Assembly (NCBI RefSeq): GCF_001645125.1
Contig: NZ_LXKA01000360.1
Location: 212,401-276,400, forward strand
Source: Paraburkholderia ginsengiterrae
GTDB taxonomy: Bacteria > Pseudomonadota > Gammaproteobacteria > Burkholderiales > Burkholderiaceae
Length of the DNA stretch: 64,000 nucleotides
Direction: 5' to 3'
Position 1 is the first letter of the stretch; every line of letters begins with the position of its first letter. Both the position numbers and the translations under genes were made by a program. Below, piece after piece: positions 63,351 to 64,000 of the stretch. The notes beneath the pieces are model-generated. The model had not been told where the DNA came from and ran no database searches. It saw only the letters and a program-made list of their open reading frames with translations.

Positions 63351-64000
63351 GTAAGTTACGACGGCCACAAAAACGATTCCACCCAGGACAAACCCTGGCC
63401 ATGACAGATGGCACGCATGCTGTCCCTCCCTTCTACCAAGGTCTTCCAGGACGGCGAACAGTTCACTTGCCTGCCGACTTTTTCAACAGACTCGTGCGTC
63501 AACGGTCATTCAGCGTTATCCCTCTCGCTGAGCGATTTCCGATCAAACTTGAAGTCAGCAGGCAGGCGACCACGATACTTCCGCAGACGCTCGATTCGTT
63601 CATCGACGGCGGGCTTTCTACTCACAGAGAACGCGCCAGATTTGTCGGCGTAGATTTCGATGTGGTCAACCGATGCCCCACAATCGTCATTGTGATCATT
63701 CGACCGACGGACGACCTCAACGTGAAGTCGAAATTGACGTGCGGTTTCGAACGGACGAAATGGTCGACTCTCTTGCAACGCGCGCCGATCCGTTTGAGTG
63801 GTTTCGCCGTGATAATGCGGCTTATCACAGCATAGGCAGTATCGACGCGACCGACGCCACGTTTCGTCTTGAAGCACAGCGGTCGTTTGCTGCTGGCCCT
63901 GCTGACCGGTTGTTGGCCTAAGCCGACGTTTGACTGTCGGCACTTGTAGGGAAGCTTCGGGTTGCTTCTTTGCCGTTCGGACCAGCGCCTCACCCCATGC
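63351..64000. other. terminal region with doubtful ORFs only
   Basis: The minus-strand frame 63506-63943 ends ERIERLRKYRGRLPADFKFD plus about a dozen residues, which recalls the tail of AbrB/MazE-like antitoxins. But its N-terminal half does not resemble that fold, there is no ATG with a ribosome site, and no toxin gene is adjacent. I regard it as a possible decayed gene and do not call it. Confidence 0.35.

Noticed and set aside
63344-63490. Plus-strand KVFQDGEQ...LPADF resembling the start of a VapB/MazE antitoxin
   Set aside because: Only a handful of residues fit, the rest of the frame does not, and no toxin gene follows.

Overview
The window is a high-GC proteobacterial chromosome segment. 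Gene content and protein style (PHB genes, PQQ ethanol-oxidation genes, many Pot-type ABC transporters, FNR/NarL regulators) point to the Burkholderiaceae, most likely a Paraburkholderia, Caballeronia or Burkholderia. No rRNA, tRNA or CRISPR array was seen.

Region 1 (1-2.75 kb) is a worn border: the 5' part of a sigma-54 activator, a possible insertion-sequence end, a broken tyrosine recombinase and the severed DNA-binding end of a NarL-type regulator.

Region 2 (2.77-30.1 kb) closely resembles the low-oxygen-activated (lxa) locus known from Burkholderia cenocepacia. It holds hemerythrin, a beta-CASP nuclease-like protein, a K+ channel, PhaB and a stump of PhaC, acetate kinase, a two-component system with a possible haem-PAS kinase, a lone receiver, an FNR protein with all four cluster cysteines, a small cytochrome c, a shortened phosphoketolase, Hsp20, a second kinase, a diguanylate cyclase, carbamate kinase, CBS and BON proteins, two Zn-alcohol dehydrogenases, an Nramp-related transporter and four universal stress proteins. 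I find 18 FNR-type boxes (TTGAT-N4-ATCAA, 0-2 mismatches), nearly all in front of these genes. Most have a -10-like hexamer centred exactly 31 bp from the box centre. One such promoter has no protein gene but leads into a ~66-nt transcript ending in a Rho-independent terminator, a candidate anaerobic small RNA. Several genes here are deletion relics (phaC, Acg-type nitroreductase, phosphoketolase, flavodoxin), so the locus seems to be eroding.

Region 3 (30.3-45.6 kb) is an alcohol-oxidation module: an AcoR-type sigma-54 activator, pqqABCDE, a PQQ alcohol dehydrogenase with the Asp-x-Asp signature of lanthanide-dependent enzymes, a periplasmic binding protein fused to cytochrome c, an aldehyde dehydrogenase, and a TonB-dependent receptor with its own TonB-ExbB-ExbD. 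Four -24/-12 promoters (pqqA, the dehydrogenase, the aldehyde dehydrogenase, the receptor) suggest one sigma-54 regulon. An FNR box in front of the activator may tie it to oxygen.

Region 4 (45.6-46.5 kb) has no recognisable gene but contains strong inverted repeats. Region 5 (46.5-63.3 kb) is a leftward catabolic cluster: TetR regulator with a palindromic operator, a complete Pot-type ABC transporter, HyuA/HyuB, a second binding protein, an FMN 2-hydroxyacid dehydrogenase, a GlcD-type FAD oxidase, a DapA-family lyase, and a second ABC system whose two permeases are fused. Its substrate is unknown. The last 650 bases hold only doubtful ORFs.
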